Positions 1 to 7,595 are shown, counted from the first letter of the stretch. The stretch: DNA of 39,780 bases from Methylobacterium sp. Leaf118 (GCF_920984675.1 NZ_CAKLBV010000046.1:1-39780); one strand, 5' to 3'. The notes: generated from the sequence alone by a model not told the origin. Made by a program: numbers and translations.

Positions 1-297
1 GAGGGCGAGGCCTACCGCCTGCCGACCGCGGCCCATTGGCGGGACGCCATCCTGCGCCGCGCCCATCTGCGCCGCCTCTGGCGCGAGGGCGCCGCCGCCG
101 AGGCCGTTGCCGCCGCCGGGCTTTCCGCGGACGACCTCGCCGCGATCCTGCCCTGCCCCAACGACATCGCCTTCGTGGAACGCGCCCAGGCCCGCCTCGA
201 ACCGCCCGCCCTCCCGGCGCCGGAATGCCCCCTGGACGAGGCCATCGCCGCGCTGGAGGCGATGGCCGCCGCCCTGAGGCAGGACGCGGCGGCGTGA
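1..297 (+). CDS. 3' end of an unknown protein (partial)
   Basis: An open frame enters from the left edge and runs 98 codons to TGA at 295-297. It is rich in Ala, Leu, Arg and Glu, with acidic helical stretches near the end (LDEAIAALEAMAAALRQ) and a CPCPNDIAF-like segment in the middle. I do not recognise the family. Its stop overlaps the GTG start of the next gene (GTGA, 294-297), so the two are probably one operon and translationally coupled. That next gene is a glycosyltransferase, so a role in the same glycosylation pathway is possible but unproven. The start lies outside the window. Confidence 0.6.
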   Translation, partial: EGEAYRLPTAAHWRDAILRRAHLRRLWREGAAAEAVAAAGLSADDLAAILPCPNDIAFVERAQARLEPPALPAPECPLDEAIAALEAMAAALRQDAAA

Positions 298-1277
298 CCC
301 GGCCGGTCGGCGCGCTCGGGCGGCCCTGCACCCTGATGGGCACCCTGGCGCAGATCGACACGGCGGCGGCCCCCGGCCCCGTCCTCGACCTGCCCGACGA
401 CCGGCTGGACGCGGCGTTCGACGGGCGCGACGGGGCGGCGGAGCGGCCGCAGGCCTTCCATTACGCGCCCCTGAACCATCCGGGCATCCGCGCCCGGATG
501 GGCCGGATCGCCGCCTGGGCCGCCGCCCACGACCCGGCCCTGATGATCGTCGACGTCTCCTGCGAGGTGGCTCTGTTCGCCCGGCTGCTCTCGGTGCCGA
601 CACTCGTCGTGCGCCTCTCCGGCACCCGCACCGACCCGCCGCACCTGGAGGCGTTCCGGGCGGCGACGCGCCTGCTCGCCCCTTTCCCCGAAGCCCTCGA
701 TGGCGGCGACGTGCCGGACTGGGTGCGGGCCAAGACCCTGTATGGCGGCTTCCTCGGGGCGGAGCCCTCGGCCTCCGACGCGGACGGCCGCATCGTCGTC
801 GTCTACGGCCGCGGTGGCGAGGGCGGCAGCCTGGCCCAGCTCGCCGAGGCCGCGGCGGCGGTGCCGGAGCGGGACTGGCACGTGCTCGGCCCGGTCTCGG
901 GCGACGGCCCCTGCCCGCCGAACCTCCATCGCCACGGCTGGGTCGCCGACGTGCGCCCGCATCTCGCCCCGGCCGCCCTCGTCGTCGGCGGCGCGGGCGA
1001 CGGCCTCGTCACCGCGGTGGCGGGGGGCGCCAAGCGCTTCCTATGCCTGCCCGAGCCCCGGGCCTATGGCGAGCAGGAGGCCAAGGCCGAGGGGCTGGCC
1101 CGGCTCGGCGCGGCGATCGTCCAAACGGAATGGCCCGCCGCCCATGCCTGGCCCGGCCTCGTCGCGCGGGCGCTCGCCCTCGACCCGGCGCGGATCGCCG
1201 GCCTTGCCGACCCCGGGGCGCTGGCCCGCACGGCGGCGGCGATCGACGCGCTGTGCGGAGCCTCAGGGCCCGCTTGA
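294..1277 (+). CDS. GT28/MurG-like glycosyltransferase, possibly N-terminally short
   Basis: A protein of 327 residues from GTG 294, which overlaps the upstream stop. The C-terminal half looks like the nucleotide-sugar binding domain of GT28/MurG-like transferases: a strand IVVVYGRGGEGG near residue 165, then HGWVADVRPHLAPAALVVGGAGDG around 214, then a Gly-rich turn and a segment where EQEAKAEGLARLG would contact the sugar nucleotide. The family normally opens with an HxGxGH-type loop. From this GTG the protein starts directly at a strand resembling the second element (CTLMGTLAQ), so about 20 residues seem to be missing. Family membership is moderately sure. The substrate is unknown. It converges on a GT2 gene. 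Confidence 0.6.
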   Translation: MTRPVGALGRPCTLMGTLAQIDTAAAPGPVLDLPDDRLDAAFDGRDGAAERPQAFHYAPLNHPGIRARMGRIAAWAAAHDPALMIVDVSCEVALFARLLSVPTLVVRLSGTRTDPPHLEAFRAATRLLAPFPEALDGGDVPDWVRAKTLYGGFLGAEPSASDADGRIVVVYGRGGEGGSLAQLAEAAAAVPERDWHVLGPVSGDGPCPPNLHRHGWVADVRPHLAPAALVVGGAGDGLVTAVAGGAKRFLCLPEPRAYGEQEAKAEGLARLGAAIVQTEWPAAHAWPGLVARALALDPARIAGLADPGALARTAAAIDALCGASGPA

Positions 1278-1303
1278 GGCGAGGGCGGCGGCGTCCCGCT
1301 GTC

Positions 1304-2185
1304 TCAGAACGGCCGGTCCGCCGGCACCTGCGCGGCGGCGATCTCCGCGGGCGTGGGTGGGCGCAGCACCACGATGTCGGGCTCGCGCTCCGGCGCGATC
1401 AGGCCGAGGCGCGCGAAGGCGTCGAGCCAGCCGTCCATCGGCCAGAGGCCGTGGCGGGCGCGGAAGCGGCGGGCGTTGCGGACGATGTCGGAAAAGTGCT
1501 GGAGCGGCGGATCGCAGGACAGGTGGTGCTGGTGGAAGGCCGGCGGCGTGCCGGCGAGCAGCACCGGCACCCCGGATGCCGCGGCGCGGAAGGCCAGATC
1601 GGTGTCCTCGGCCCCGTAGCCGTCGAACCCCTCGTCGAAGCCCCCGAGCCGGTCCCAGGTCGCGGCCCGCACGGCGAAGCTGAGCGACCAGAACAGGCCC
1701 GGATTCGGGGTCGTCACGACGCCGCTCTCCGGAAAGGGCCGGGCCGGATGCAGGACACCGGCGTGCATCAGCTCGGCCTCGCTCCAGCCGTCGCGCACGG
1801 CGCCCGCGGGCAGATAGCGGATCGGCCCGCAGACGAGGCCGTCCTGCGCCTGCGCCGCCGCCGCCAGCGCCGTCACCAGGCCCGAGGCCGGGATGCAGTC
1901 CACGTCGAGATAGACGAGGAGATCGCCGGAGGCCGCCGCGCGTCCGGCATTGCGGGCGGCGGCGAGGGGAAGGCCGGCGCTCGGAAAGGCGATGCGGCGC
2001 GTCGGGAACGGCGTCGGCGGCAAGGAGGCGGGTGTCGAGGGCGCAGGCGGCAAGGGCGCCGGATCGGGCCCCATCTCGACCACGATGCACTCGGCCGGCG
2101 CGGGGCCTCGGGCGAGGCCCTCGATCAGGCGGGCGAGATGGGCCTCGCGCCCCTTGTTGAGGGTGACGACGCTGATGCTGCTCAC
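1304..2185 (-). CDS. Family 2 glycosyltransferase (GT-A fold)
   Basis: A 293-residue protein from a GTG start at 2185. It opens with the GT2 strand SISVVTLNKGR, has the AARNAGRAAASGD segment at 77-88 and the metal/nucleotide-binding DxD as DVDC at 94-97. A second acidic motif GAEDTDLAFRA at 191-201 is typical of the galactosyltransferase-type C-terminal half and would carry the catalytic base. A proline-rich insertion at 41-60 (PDPAPLPPAPSTPASLPP) is unusual and may be a linker. No membrane segment is seen, so it is probably cytosolic or peripheral. It transfers a sugar from a nucleotide donor to an unknown acceptor. It is convergent with the GT28-like gene, and together they suggest a small surface-glycan or glycolipid locus. 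Confidence 0.75.
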   Translation of the reverse strand: MSSISVVTLNKGREAHLARLIEGLARGPAPAECIVVEMGPDPAPLPPAPSTPASLPPTPFPTRRIAFPSAGLPLAAARNAGRAAASGDLLVYLDVDCIPASGLVTALAAAAQAQDGLVCGPIRYLPAGAVRDGWSEAELMHAGVLHPARPFPESGVVTTPNPGLFWSLSFAVRAATWDRLGGFDEGFDGYGAEDTDLAFRAAASGVPVLLAGTPPAFHQHHLSCDPPLQHFSDIVRNARRFRARHGLWPMDGWLDAFARLGLIAPEREPDIVVLRPPTPAEIAAAQVPADRPF

Positions 2186-2266
2186 GGGGCCGGTTCCGGG
2201 ACGGTTCTCTGAGAAAGACGCCTTCTTGCCCGCTTCATCCTGAAACGGGGCTGAAGGCTCGGCATC

Positions 2267-3562
2267 TCACGCGGCGGGCGCGTGAAGCCAGTCCAGCATC
2301 CCCTGCGCCGCCGCCCGGCCGCTGGCGAAGGTGGCCTGGAGCAGGTAGCCGCCGGTGGGCGCCTCCCAGTCCAGCATCTCGCCGGCCGCGAACAGGCCGG
2401 GCCGCGCCCGCACCATGAACCGCTCGTCGAGCGCCGCGAAGGCGAGGCCGCCCGCGGTCGAGATCGCCCGGGCGATCGGAGCCGGCGCCAGGAGGCGTAA
2501 AGGCGCGGCCTTGATCGCGCCGGCGAGCGCGCCCGCCTCGGTCGGCAAGACGTTGGCGTTGACGCTGGCGTGGGCGTGGACGTGGGCCTCGCGCAGCACG
2601 GCGATCGCCGCCGGATCGAGGCCCGCCCCCTTGCGCAGGCGCTGGGACAGGCTCTCGCCCCGCCGCGTCCGCGCGAGGCGCGCCGCGAGAGCGTCGACCT
2701 CGAGGTCGGGGCGCAGGTCGAGGACGAGGCGGGCCGCGCCCTCCCGCGCGATCGCCTCGCGGATCGGCCGGGACAGCGCGTAGATCACGCCCCCCTCGAT
2801 GCCCCCCGCCGTCACCACGGCCTCGCCGCGGGCCCCGATCCCGTCGAGGGCGGCGGCGATGCGCTTGAGCGGCGCCCCCGGAAAGCGCTCCGCGACATGG
2901 GCCGACCAGGAGACCGAGAATCCGACATTGGCCGGCTTGAGCGGCGCCACCGCGAGGCCCGCCTCCGACAGGAGCGGCACCCAGGCTCCGTCGGAGCCGA
3001 GCCGCGGCCAGCTCGCGCCGCCGAGCGCCAGCAGGACCGCCTTCGGGCGGACCGTGCGGGGGCCGTCGGGCGTCGCGAAGGCCAGCGCCCCGTCGGGCCC
3101 GAACCCGACCAGGCGATGCCGGGTGCGGATCGCCACGCCGCCCGCGGCGAGCCGGGCGAGCCAGGCCCGCAGGAGCGGCGAGGCCTTGAAGCGTTCGGGA
3201 AACACCCGTCCGCTCGACCCGACGAAGGTCGGCTGGCCGAGGCCCTCGCACCAGGCCCGCAGCGCCGACGGCGGAAACGCCTCGATCGCGGCCTGCAGAA
3301 GCGCGCTCGCCGGATGGTAGCGGGCGAGGAAACCGGGCAGCGGCTCCGAATGGGTCAGGTTGAGCCCGCCGCGACCGGCGATGAGCAGCTTGCGCCCGGG
3401 CGAGGGCATCCGCTCGTAGACGGTCACGGGCCAGCCCGCCCCGGCCAGGGTCTCGGCCGCCATCAGCCCCGCCGGGCCGCCGCCCACCACGGCGATGCCG
3501 TGCGCCGCGCCCGCGTCCCGTTCCGTGTCCATGGCCTGCGGGAAGCCCGTCGGACGGGCCAT
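2267..3562 (-). CDS. HI0933/YhiN-family FAD-dependent oxidoreductase (TIGR03862-like)
   Basis: A 431-residue flavoprotein. The dinucleotide-binding motif is AVVGGGPAGLMAAE at about 24-37, followed by the family-typical RKLLIAGRGGLNLTHSE segment near 57-73 and the second conserved stretch GSSGRVFPERFKASPLLRAW. The C-terminus carries LFAAGEMLDWEAPTGGYLLQATFASGRAA, which closes the FAD site in this family. The exact reaction is not established for this group; relatives are annotated only as NAD(P)/FAD-dependent oxidoreductases. The start may instead be Met11 (3532), which has a slightly better AGG upstream and would give 421 residues. It stands alone. Confidence 0.8.
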   Translation of the reverse strand: MARPTGFPQAMDTERDAGAAHGIAVVGGGPAGLMAAETLAGAGWPVTVYERMPSPGRKLLIAGRGGLNLTHSEPLPGFLARYHPASALLQAAIEAFPPSALRAWCEGLGQPTFVGSSGRVFPERFKASPLLRAWLARLAAGGVAIRTRHRLVGFGPDGALAFATPDGPRTVRPKAVLLALGGASWPRLGSDGAWVPLLSEAGLAVAPLKPANVGFSVSWSAHVAERFPGAPLKRIAAALDGIGARGEAVVTAGGIEGGVIYALSRPIREAIAREGAARLVLDLRPDLEVDALAARLARTRRGESLSQRLRKGAGLDPAAIAVLREAHVHAHASVNANVLPTEAGALAGAIKAAPLRLLAPAPIARAISTAGGLAFAALDERFMVRARPGLFAAGEMLDWEAPTGGYLLQATFASGRAAAQGMLDWLHAPAA

Positions 3563-3789
3563 GTCAAGGGCGCGGGGCTCCTTTTCAGAGCGGGCTCGGG
3601 TCCAGATCCTGCCCCGCCGTGCGGTTCGGTCCGATTCGCGAACCCGACCGGCGCCGCTTGGCGCCCCTGCCTCAATCCGGCACGACCCGGGCGGGCCGAG
3701 CGAGCGGTTTGTTCACGATCCCGAGCGATGATGCGACAGGCCGGGGAACCGGCCACCTTTCCCTCTCAGCCTTCGACGGCCTCGCACCC

Positions 3790-4080
3790 ATGCGGCGTAT
3801 TCTGACGAGCGGCATCAAGGCGATCCTGGCCATCGCCCTGCTCTCCACCGCGGCCCATTGGGCCCTGCGCCTCCAGCGCGAGCCCCCCGCCCCCGCTCTG
3901 CCGGTGGCGTCCCTGCCCGATCCGGTCAGCACCGGCTCGCTCGGCGTGCGCCGGGTCGATGCCCTGCCCGGCGCTTCCGTGATGACGGCGAGCGCCGACG
4001 GCTTCGATCAGGAACACCTCGCCAAGCTGATGGCCGGCGCCAGCGAGCGCAAGGCGCAGAGGGCCCTGGCCAAGCGCTGA
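3790..4080 (+). CDS. Small membrane-anchored hypothetical protein
   Basis: A 96-residue protein. It has an N-terminal hydrophobic segment at about 8-27 (SGIKAILAIALLSTAAHWAL), then a Pro/Ala-rich stretch and a polar, basic C-terminus ending in ERKAQRALAKR. This could be an uncleaved signal anchor with the tail in the periplasm. I do not recognise a family. ATG 3790 is chosen because the hydrophobic segment follows directly. An upstream in-frame extension to 3619 would be Arg-rich and looks non-coding. It is convergent with the DJ-1/PfpI gene. Confidence 0.5.
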   Translation: MRRILTSGIKAILAIALLSTAAHWALRLQREPPAPALPVASLPDPVSTGSLGVRRVDALPGASVMTASADGFDQEHLAKLMAGASERKAQRALAKR

Positions 4081-4185
4081 CCCCTCCGGGCGGACGGCAC
4101 GACGAAGCCGCCGGCCCTGAGCGGATCGGCGGCTTTCCGTTTGGGACTTGCGCGCTGGGACTTGCGAGTTGCGGCCCGGGCCGGA

Positions 4186-4764
4186 TCAGGCCGCGAGTTG
4201 CCGCGGCGCGTGCCGGCCTTCCCTCACCTCCTCGATGATCTTGGCGACGAAGGCGTCGAGATCGCCCGGGTTGCGGCTCGTGACGAGGCCGCCATCGGTC
4301 ACGACCGCTTCGTCCTGCCAATCGCCGCCCGCATTGATCACGTCCGTCCTGATCGAGGCGAACGAGGTCAGTCTGCGGCCCTTGACCGCGCCGGTCTCGA
4401 TCAGGAGCCAGGGCGCGTGGCAGATCGCGGCCACGACCTTGCCCGCGGTCAGGAAGCTCCGGATCACCTCCAGGGCCTTCGGCTCGACCCGCAGCTTGTC
4501 CGGGTTGATCTGCCCGCCGGGCAGGACCAGCGCGTCGTAATCGGCCGGGTTCACGCGCTCCAAATCGAGATCGACCGGGACGTCCTGGCCCCAGTCGGTC
4601 TTGTCCCAGCCGCGGATCGTCGCCGGGGTTTGGCGCGAGGCGGGACTGGCGACCTGGACGGTGGCGCCGGCCTGTTTCAGCCGCTCCAGCGGCACCGTCA
4701 GCTCGCTCTGCTCGAAGCCGTCGGTGGCGACGATGAGGATCTTGGCCTCGCGAATATCGGGCAT
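4186..4764 (-). CDS. DJ-1/PfpI family protein (class I glutamine amidotransferase-like)
   Basis: A 192-residue cytosolic protein of the DJ-1/PfpI superfamily. The nucleophile elbow is AAICHAPW with Cys115-His116, the conserved acid is Glu18 in DGFEQSEL, and LVLPGGQINPDKLR at 79-92 forms the oxyanion side. The C-terminal GGLVTSRNPGDLDAF is the usual PfpI signature. Members act as deglycases/glyoxalases, chaperones or, rarely, proteases. The motif set points to the YhbO/PfpI branch, linked to carbonyl and oxidative stress. A good ribosome site (GGAGTGGAGC) precedes ATG 4764. The gene is single and convergent with the small membrane protein. Confidence 0.88.
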   Translation of the reverse strand: MPDIREAKILIVATDGFEQSELTVPLERLKQAGATVQVASPASRQTPATIRGWDKTDWGQDVPVDLDLERVNPADYDALVLPGGQINPDKLRVEPKALEVIRSFLTAGKVVAAICHAPWLLIETGAVKGRRLTSFASIRTDVINAGGDWQDEAVVTDGGLVTSRNPGDLDAFVAKIIEEVREGRHAPRQLAA

Positions 4765-4889
4765 GCTCCACTCCGGATGATGTCGGGGATATGCCGGGCA
4801 AACCGGTCGGGATCCGGTCGGTTCCGGCGGGCCGGGTCGCGACCGGGGTCGGGGCCGGGCGAGAACGGAACCGGACTGGCGAGCGGGTG

Positions 4890-4953
4890 TTGCACCCCCA
4901 CGTCCCTTTCACCACGTTCCTTTCACCACGTTCCTTGCACCACGCCCCTTTCA
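4890..4953. repeat. 14-bp intergenic tandem repeat, about four units
   Basis: Two identical units TTTCACCACGTTCC (4907-4920 and 4921-4934) are followed by TTGCACCACGCCCC (4935-4948) and the start of another (TTTCACGCC). A degenerate unit, TTGCACCCCCACGTCCC, lies just upstream. The array ends about 20 bp before the ATG of the Pro-rich gene at 4974 and would therefore lie in its promoter or leader. Confidence 0.8.
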
Positions 4954-4973
4954 CGCCGAGCAGGAGGAGGCCC

Positions 4974-5174
4974 ATGGCCAATCCCGGCATTCCCGACCCG
5001 ATTCCCGGCGATCTTCCCCCGCCGCCGCAGCCGGACGAGCAGCCCGATATCGGTCCGACCGGGCCGCGCACGCCCTATCCGGTGAACGACCCCGGCATCG
5101 ACGAACCGAAGGGTCCGGGCTCCGAGCCCGACTACCTGCCGGGCGGGCCGACCGATCCCGGCATCCGCCTCTGA
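4974..5174 (+). CDS. Small proline/aspartate-rich hypothetical protein
   Basis: A 66-residue acidic, Pro-rich protein, probably disordered, built of repeated short PxxDP-like phrases (IPDPIPGDLPPP, PVNDPGIDEP, GPTDPGIRL). A strong ribosome site AGGAGGAGG lies 3 bp before ATG 4974, which supports expression and decides the start. There is no signal peptide or membrane segment. I do not recognise a named family; the function is unknown. The 14-bp tandem repeat array lies immediately upstream. Confidence 0.6.
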   Translation: MANPGIPDPIPGDLPPPPQPDEQPDIGPTGPRTPYPVNDPGIDEPKGPGSEPDYLPGGPTDPGIRL

Positions 5175-5348
5175 GGCCCGACGGCCGCCGCGCCCTGACC
5201 AGGACGGCGGCCGTCGCTTTCATGTGACGGTTTCCGGAGGACGGCGACCGATCTGTGAATTTCCGTCGCGGCACGCTTGCGTTGCGGCCGAGCCGATCGG
5301 ACAACCCCTTCACCCGCTCGAAGAGGCGGCGTTTGGGGGCTTCTTTCT

Positions 5349-5783
5349 ATGTTTCGTCCATGCTTGGCCGCCGCGCTCGTCGCGGTGAGCGTCTCGGCGT
5401 GCGGCAGCGTCACGCGCGGCACGTCGGAGTTGATCGCCTTCACCTCCGAGCCGCCCGGCGCCGCGATGCAGACCTCGAAGAGCCGGTTCTGCCCGACCAC
5501 GCCCTGCTCCCTCGACATCCCCCGCTCGGAAGAGTTCGACGCCACCTTCACCCTGCCGGGCTATCGGCCCCAGACCGTGCCGGTGCGGACCAAGCTGGTG
5601 GGAACGGGCGCGGCGGGCTTTGCCGGCAACGTGCTGGCGGGCGGCGTCATCGGCATGGGCGTCGATGCCTATAACGGCGCGGCCTACGACCACACGCCCA
5701 ACCCGGTCGCCGTGACCCTGGTGCCGGAGGCGCTCCCGAGCGCCGAACGCGCCCGTCGCCGCAAGGGAAAGCCGGGGGTCTGA
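5349..5783 (+). CDS. Small lipoprotein with PEGA-like beta domain
   Basis: A 144-residue protein. It has a lipoprotein signal: basic start, hydrophobic AAALVAVSVSA, and a probable acylated Cys18 in VSACGS. The mature part has the look of a PEGA-type extracytoplasmic beta domain (FTSEPPGAAMQTS, then CPTTPCSLDIP with a likely disulphide, then FTLPGYRPQTVPV), followed by a Gly-rich hydrophobic segment (GFAGNVLAGGVIGMGVDAY). It probably sits in the cell envelope; the function is unknown. Its TGA stop is the first three bases of repeat copy 1, so the repeat may both end the frame and form the 3' hairpin of the mRNA. Confidence 0.7.
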   Translation: MFRPCLAAALVAVSVSACGSVTRGTSELIAFTSEPPGAAMQTSKSRFCPTTPCSLDIPRSEEFDATFTLPGYRPQTVPVRTKLVGTGAAGFAGNVLAGGVIGMGVDAYNGAAYDHTPNPVAVTLVPEALPSAERARRRKGKPGV

Positions 5784-5889
5784 TCCGGGCTCCGCTTGAT
5801 CAAAGCGGAGCCCGGATCAGGCAAGCCCGCGCGGCGTTTGAGCGAAGCCCACATCCGCATCCCGAAGGGATCAACCGGATTTGTATGAC
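5781..5889 (+). repeat. Dispersed palindromic repeat, copy 1
   Basis: The element begins with a perfect 17-bp stem (5781-5797 with 5803-5819, loop GATCA), then a link CAGGCAAGCCCGCGCGGCG, then a second weaker hairpin (ATCCGCATCCCGAAGGGAT...CCGGATTT). The stop codon of the lipoprotein gene is the first three bases of the stem. Related copies are at 7457, 9287 and 37708. Confidence 0.9.
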
Positions 5890-5907
5890 CCCCGCTCAGC
5901 CGGGGGT
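5888..5907. terminator. Hairpin between convergent genes
   Basis: ACCCCCG, six-base loop CTCAGC, CGGGGGT forms a perfect 7-bp GC stem. It lies between the lipoprotein/repeat and the convergent gene ending at 5919. There is no T-run on either side, so it is only a weak terminator candidate. Confidence 0.35.
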
Positions 5908-5918
5908 GTAACGCCCGC

Positions 5919-6308
5919 TCAGTGCCCGCCGTGGGACGCGCGCACGTCCCGCGGCGCCGCCAGGATCTCGCTGAGGCTGGTGGCCACATGACGGGCCTCC
6001 TCGTCGGTGAGGCGAAGCTGGAACGGCGGCAGGGCGCCGGCCTGAAGGGCGACCACCGCTTGGCCCTGCTCGTCGGTGCCGACCTCGATCGCCGAGGAGG
6101 TCACGTCGAGCATGGCCATGTCCTCGTCGCTGCCCTCTTCGGGGAGGTCGACCTCGTCGCCGTCGTCGATCGCAGTCAGGAGTTGGCCGACAGCGCGCAC
6201 CAACGCGCGGGCGGCGCGGGCGTCCATCACCACCGCCGTCGACTGCTCGTCCTTCTGGAAGGAGAGCTGGATGTTCGCGCCCTCTAAGGAAACCGAGATG
6301 CCCGCCAT
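5919..6308 (-). CDS. Hypothetical acidic cytosolic protein
   Basis: A protein of 129 residues from ATG 6308 (MAGISVSLEG). An in-frame GTG at 6392 would give 157 residues, but the extra 28 look poorly conserved in character and lack a ribosome site. The protein is acidic (EVDLPEEGSDEDMAMLD) with alternating beta and helical stretches, including DARAARALVRAVGQLLTAI and RLTDEEARHVATSLSEIL. No known motif, signal peptide or membrane segment is seen. It is divergent from the cold-shock gene and convergent with the lipoprotein gene. The function is unknown. Confidence 0.6.
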   Translation of the reverse strand: MAGISVSLEGANIQLSFQKDEQSTAVVMDARAARALVRAVGQLLTAIDDGDEVDLPEEGSDEDMAMLDVTSSAIEVGTDEQGQAVVALQAGALPPFQLRLTDEEARHVATSLSEILAAPRDVRASHGGH

Positions 6309-6448
6309 GAACCGCCCGACCGCGATGGGAAATGGCCCGGCATAAGAGCCTGGACCGTCACCCTTATATGCATTCGTCTCGGGCTTTGTCACAGGGTGGC
6401 GCGTGCGGAAGACCCCTGCGGCGCGGCGTCCGCACCGGGCCCGGCGCC

Positions 6449-6477
6449 TTGTTAAGGCCGCATCATCCGCCTACATA
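6449..6477 (+). promoter_or_regulatory. Sigma-70-type promoter of the cold-shock gene
   Basis: TTGTTA at 6449-6454, a 17-bp spacer, and TACATA at 6472-6477. A start near 6484 would leave a leader of about 140 nt before the GTG at 6626. That matches the long structured 5' leaders known for cspA-type mRNAs. Confidence 0.6.
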
Positions 6478-6625
6478 GAGGCCTGACGGGAGCGGCGCGG
6501 CGGTGTTCATCCGCATCCATTCTCTTACCCCGCGGCCCGTCCTATCCGTAAATCGGCGGATGAAGTCATGCGCTGGCGTCGCGCAGACGCTGGCCTATGG
6601 CTCGCACAGAACGAAGGAACTGTTC

Positions 6626-6835
6626 GTGGATACTGGAACTGTTAAGTGGTTCAACGAGACCAAGGGCTACGGCTTCATCCAGCCCGATGACGGCGGCAAG
6701 GACGTGTTCGTCCATATCTCCGCGGTCGAGCGTGCCGGCCTGCGCAACCTTGTCGAGGGCCAGAAGGTTTCCTACGAGGTTCTGACGGACAAGCGCAGCG
6801 GCAAGGATGCCGCCGGGAACCTGCAGGCCGTCTGA
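6626..6835 (+). CDS. Cold-shock domain protein, CspA family
   Basis: A 69-residue single cold-shock domain. RNP1 is KGYGFI at 13-18 and RNP2 is VFVHIS at 27-32, and the N-terminal TGTVKWFN is canonical. It binds single-stranded RNA and DNA as a chaperone in the cytosol. The start is taken as GTG 6626, with AAGGAA about 7 nt upstream; longer in-frame versions only add unrelated sequence. The length is normal for the family. The long leader after the promoter at 6449 suggests post-transcriptional control. A 75-residue unknown gene follows at 150 bp and may be co-transcribed. Confidence 0.93.
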   Translation: MDTGTVKWFNETKGYGFIQPDDGGKDVFVHISAVERAGLRNLVEGQKVSYEVLTDKRSGKDAAGNLQAV

Positions 6836-6984
6836 CGTCCGACCGGACGAGACGCCTCCCACGACGAAACGGCTCCCGCTCTGAGGCGGGTGCCGCCAGG
6901 ACCACCAAGACCCTCAGAACAACCAGAAACGACACCGGCCGGCCCGATCCTGGGCACGGTATCCGGTGAGATAGAAGAAGAAAC

Positions 6985-7212
6985 ATGCATTTCGAATTCC
7001 GGCGCCATGTGAGCGCCATCTCGCCCGTCACCGATTCGGTGACGTTCCGGGTGGATAGACTGTTTGAGACTGCCGCGCAGAATACCTCGGCCGATCTCTC
7101 CCACCTGATCGATCCTTCCTACGAGTATCATTCGCCGCGCGAACTGCGCTGGCACCTCGCAGACCGGCTCGGCCTCGCGCCGAAGGCGGTGCGGCTGAGG
7201 GAAGCGGCCTGA
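6985..7212 (+). CDS. Small hypothetical protein downstream of the cold-shock gene
   Basis: A 75-residue protein starting MHFEFRRHVSAISP and ending in a basic helix (ADRLGLAPKAVRLREAA). Neither a membrane segment nor a signal is visible. A purine-rich ribosome site (AGAAGAAGAAAC) precedes ATG 6985. I do not recognise a family. It has the same orientation as the cold-shock gene with no clear terminator between them, so one transcript running to the terminator at 7389 is plausible. Confidence 0.5.
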   Translation: MHFEFRRHVSAISPVTDSVTFRVDRLFETAAQNTSADLSHLIDPSYEYHSPRELRWHLADRLGLAPKAVRLREAA

Positions 7213-7238
7213 CCGGCGGCTCGCCCGGCGCGGCGGGC

Positions 7239-7417
7239 CCGACCATCGGGTCGGCTCCGCCCTCGGGGCCTGGGTTCGATCGGCCTCCCGCATCCCCGGA
7301 TTGTGCTTCGGAAGCACCCGCATCGGCCTGAGAGGCGGATGCGAACGCTCGACGAAGGCCGTCTCGGCACCGTGATATCGACGAACGTCCTGGATCCCGG
7401 ATCCAGGGCGTTTTTTG
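7239..7417 (+). ncRNA. Candidate structured RNA or 3' UTR
   Basis: Three hairpins follow one another before an intrinsic terminator. They are CCGACC/GGTCGG (7239-7254), GTGCTT/AAGCAC with a 3-base loop (7303-7317), and a long stem CGCATC-G-GCCT/AGGC-G-GATGCG with loop GAG (7319-7343). No convincing reading frame covers the region. It may be the 3' UTR of the 75-residue gene or an independent small RNA. A promoter inside the region was not recognised. Confidence 0.35.
7389..7417 (+). terminator. Intrinsic terminator
   Basis: A stem CCTGGAT / ATCCAGG around CCCGG (7389-7407), then GCG and six T residues (7411-7416). It is a strong rho-independent terminator on the plus strand, about 175 bp after the 75-residue gene and 40 bp before repeat copy 2. 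Confidence 0.8.
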
Positions 7418-7456
7418 TCTGTCGCAACGCCTGCAGTGCCAGCGCCGACGGAGGGG

Positions 7457-7566
7457 TGATACGGGCTCCGCTTGATCAGAGCAGAGCCCGTATCAGGCAA
7501 GCCCGCGCGGCGTTTGAGCGAAGCCCAAATCCGCCATCCCGAAGGGATCAACCGGATTTGGTATGA
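7457..7566 (+). repeat. Dispersed palindromic repeat, copy 2
   Basis: It has the same layout as copy 1. The outer stem reads TGATACGGGCTC... against ...GAGCCCGTATCA, so the C-G pair of copy 1 has become A-T on both arms, keeping the stem; one C/A mismatch is present further in. It lies in the gap before the 3' end of the cysQ-like gene. Confidence 0.9.
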
Positions 7567-7595
7567 CTCCCGGCCAGGGCTGCGTGCGGCAACGC

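Noticed and set aside
200..293. GRGH-like string in the frame upstream of the first glycosyltransferase
   Set aside because: It is the out-of-frame reading of the preceding gene, whose own frame is well supported; the resemblance to a GT28 loop is probably chance.
7303..7343. tRNA-like fold
   Set aside because: The hairpins do not form a cloverleaf, and no TTC-loop or acceptor stem is present.
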